Source: Daphnia carinata | Taxonomy: Eukaryota; Arthropoda; Branchiopoda; Diplostraca; Daphniidae | NCBI RefSeq assembly: GCF_022539665.2 | Contig: NC_081334.1 | Coordinates: forward strand, 6,108,424-6,172,423 | DNA: 64,000 nt | Direction: 5' to 3' | Shown: in pieces, positions 63,221 through 64,000 of the stretch | Position numbering within the stretch: the stretch's first letter is position 1 | How the letters are laid out: each line of letters starts with the position of its first letter | Notes under the pieces: generated by a model | Database searches by the model: none | What the model was told of the DNA's origin: nothing | The model's input: only the letters and a program-made list of their open reading frames with translations | Position numbers and translations under genes: made by a program

Positions 63221-64000
63221 TCAACAATTATAGACTTGCTCGAAAGATATGAGGAAGCCACTCAATCCTGTAGATTCATCTGAATGAAAATGGAATTCCA
63301 AACTGGTAGCTCCGGGTTGATATCGAGCAAACCCTAAAAAAAAGTAGATCGTACAAAGAATTGCTAAAATTAGAAAAGGAAAAAAGTGGGACATACATGA
63401 AAATTCCATTTTCCCACAAAGGAAACCACAGGAAGGCATATGGAAAAAATCGGAACAGGCGCCACCAAAAGGTGTATCCATTGGAGATTGCAAATCAAAC
63501 TTGATTGTCTTCATCCGCACTCCGCACAAATTCGGATTGGTCCTGAAATTATCTACAAAAATTAAACTGCCGAGATAAAACTAGCAAAGAAAGTGGATGT
63601 CAATACCTAACGAATTGGTAGACGCAATCCAGGTTTTCTGGATAATTTTTCGGATGGTAAGGAGTGTTGATAGTGCCGGAAGCCTCAGAGATACGCGTGA
63701 AACAGGTAGCCGAGCCCACATTGGGCGGAATGCCTGACGGCTGGATATCGAAGAAATAGCTACTGCAATCTTCCACCATTTTGTAGCGAATGCGGAAGCC
63801 TCGACCGTTACCAGACGAGTCGGAATGAAAGGCAAGTCGAATGGCCGTCGCTCCCGGTTGGAAATTGTAATGATCTGTTTGCAACAATACGATTCATAAT
63901 AACAGACGTCGACTACCGTGGTTTTTACTATTATTGTTTTATTACGGGAAATGGCGGATTCGTTGCCGCAAAATCTGGCTCCTCCTTCCGGCACGCAAGA
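63221..64000 (-). CDS. CUB-domain extracellular protein, C-terminal part
   Basis: The last four exons of a gene continuing beyond the window: 63,946 to the edge; 63,607-63,874; 63,397-63,542; 63,221-63,333. They join in phase and end in a stop. CUB signatures are visible: Cys-Gly (FCGN) near the edge, the FQPGATAIRLAFHSD strand, GFRIRYKMVEDC, and then a second unit with SGTINTPYHPKNYPENLDC and FARYQPGATSLEFHFHSDE, ending GFLISFEQVYNC. CUB domains are about 110-residue extracellular beta-sandwich modules that bind protein or calcium. The repeated FHSD acidic motif fits a calcium-binding CUB. The protein ends with the second CUB without a membrane anchor, so it is probably secreted. Other domains (for example a protease) may lie upstream. 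The family member cannot be named. Confidence 0.85.

Overview
This window is animal nuclear DNA, almost certainly from an arthropod and most likely a branchiopod crustacean such as Daphnia. The evidence is genes split into 6-19 short exons by GT-AG introns mostly of 50-110 bp, an arthropod myosuppressin neuropeptide gene, an insect/crustacean-type GRD-like GABA receptor subunit, and an AT-rich intergenic style with many long homopolymers. The species assignment is an inference from these features, not a match.

Layout. Positions 1 to about 26,000 form a gene-poor stretch packed with poly-A/T, poly-G/C and dinucleotide runs. It holds only three weak exon-like islands on the minus strand (25,358-25,560; 21,445-21,554; 8,488-8,606), perhaps a transcript with long introns. 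From 26.2 kb the window becomes gene-dense: a seven-transmembrane protein of unknown family (minus, 26,264-27,910); a Cys-loop GABA receptor subunit of the GRD/CG8916 group (plus, 29.4-32.4 kb); a complete phenylalanine-4-hydroxylase (plus, 33.1-35.4 kb); directly behind it a diverged tandem copy that keeps only the catalytic core (plus, 36.2-37.5 kb); a doubtful small gene (38.1-38.7 kb); mitochondrial short-chain acyl-CoA synthetase ACSS3 (minus, 39.9-44.0 kb); the myosuppressin precursor (plus, promoter about 47.1 kb, coding 48.8-49.7 kb); C2CD5/CDP138 (minus, 50.9-56.3 kb); L-lactate dehydrogenase (minus, 57.5-58.9 kb plus a 5' leader exon near 59.6 kb); phosphatidylserine synthase (minus, 60.2-62.5 kb); and the last exons of a CUB-domain protein (minus, 63.2 kb to the window edge).

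The coding exons of PAH, the PAH-like copy, ACSS3, myosuppressin, C2CD5, LDH, PSS and the 7TM protein join in phase to totals divisible by three, with no internal stops (445, 334, 687, 107, 1276, 332, 512 and 461 residues). This gives good confidence in those models. The genes are mostly unrelated metabolic, signalling and membrane-lipid functions, and there is no operon-like logic. The clearest functional link is the tandem pair of aromatic amino acid hydroxylases. Other points worth attention are the remodelled cofactor pocket of the second hydroxylase, an 'SDR' instead of 'PAR' at the GABA receptor pore mouth, two frame-preserving introns in C2CD5 (one GC-AG), and a hypoxia-element-like site in the LDH leader intron.

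Exon borders were placed by eye from splice motifs and reading frame; individual borders may be off by a few bases. No mobile element, CRISPR, rRNA or tRNA was recognised.
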